From an uncultured Collinsella sp. (GTDB lineage: Bacteria; Actinomycetota; Coriobacteriia; Coriobacteriales; Coriobacteriaceae): a stretch of DNA of 64,000 nucleotides. The stretch covers positions 20,736 to 84,735 of the forward strand of contig CATWID010000004.1 in assembly GCA_958350755.1 (NCBI GenBank), given 5' to 3'. This document shows, piece after piece, positions 63,825-64,000 of the stretch. Positions within the stretch are counted from its first letter, which is position 1. Each line of letters begins with the position of its first letter. Below the pieces are notes generated by a model, which worked only from the letters and a program-made list of their open reading frames with translations, was not told the origin of the DNA and did no database searches. Position numbers and translations under genes: made by a program.

Positions 63825-64000
63825 TTACGCCATCGGGATGCGGTCGTGGTTGACTTGGCTGTAGAACAGGCGCTGGATCTCGGCGGCATCGCGTGACTGG
63901 CCGAGTGTCCACATGGTTTTGGCCACGAGCGTCTCGGTGGTCATATCGTCGCCGCGCAGAATGCCCGGATGATCGGCGTAAGCACGGCCGACCTCATAAA
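63825..64000 (-). CDS. Probable asparaginase, C-terminal end (5' partial)
   Basis: Minus-strand frame running off the window edge: 58 codons ending ...QVNHDRIPMA and a TAA at 63825-63827. GDDMTTETLVAKTMWTLGQ resembles the conserved C-terminal block of bacterial type I/II asparaginases (DMTTEAALTKL). Only the last 58 residues are visible, so the call rests on this block. Confidence 0.55.
   Translation of the reverse strand, partial: YEVGRAYADHPGILRGDDMTTETLVAKTMWTLGQSRDAAEIQRLFYSQVNHDRIPMA

Overview
The window looks like chromosome of a high-GC Gram-positive gut actinobacterium of the class Coriobacteriia, most like Collinsella. This is inferred from gene content and style: GC-rich codon use with an AT-rich island, a GatCAB operon, type III glutamine synthetase, an LPXTG/sortase pilus, a MurT-GatD protein, paired iron-dependent/glycerol dehydrogenases and DUF6110 next to a P1B ATPase. 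No 16S gene is present, so the genus is not proven.

Layout. 1-3.4 kb: heterodimeric ABC exporter with one degenerate ATP site. 3.6-9.8 kb: a nuclease-like orphan, moaA and a moaC-mobB fusion for molybdopterin, an MFS permease and a Cof-type HAD phosphatase, with palindromic repeats in nearly every gap. 9.8-19 kb: a sortase-pilus island (tip adhesin, minor pilin, backbone pilin, small membrane protein, class C sortase). The adhesin is interrupted after its signal peptide by a run of ten G, which reads as a slipped-strand ON/OFF switch in the OFF state. 19.3-22.8 kb: gatCAB. 23-27.7 kb: AraC regulator divergent from two ABC exporter half-transporters. 27.9-31.3 kb: metal P-type ATPase with DUF6110, a PIN-domain protein and an orphan. 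31.5-32.6 kb: tmRNA followed by 800 bp of non-coding repeats. 32.7-37.6 kb: patatin phospholipase, rplM-rpsI, glmM, PTS EIIA, nagB. 38-44.1 kb: large STAND/SARP regulator, YhbY, methyltransferase, UPF0210. 44.2-48.5 kb: metF, MetH-activation protein and metH operon. 48.9-55.7 kb: glnN, tRNA-Glu, MurT-GatD fusion and two TPR-like proteins. 56.2-62.8 kb: iron alcohol dehydrogenase, two glycerol dehydrogenase-like genes, multi-cluster ferredoxin, ychF, DUF1648. 62.8-64 kb: an orphan gene divergent from a small XRE regulator across a perfect palindrome, then the 3' end of a probable asparaginase.

The most unusual content is non-coding. There is a 65-bp palindromic element in four copies, a 33-bp family with a fixed core and changing arms, and two copies of a nested-palindrome element that share a roughly 60-nt core while both their inner and outer stems differ. 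There are also two arrays behind the tmRNA gene. Genes and non-coding elements together suggest an ordinary housekeeping backbone with one surface-variation island and several families of dispersed structured repeats.
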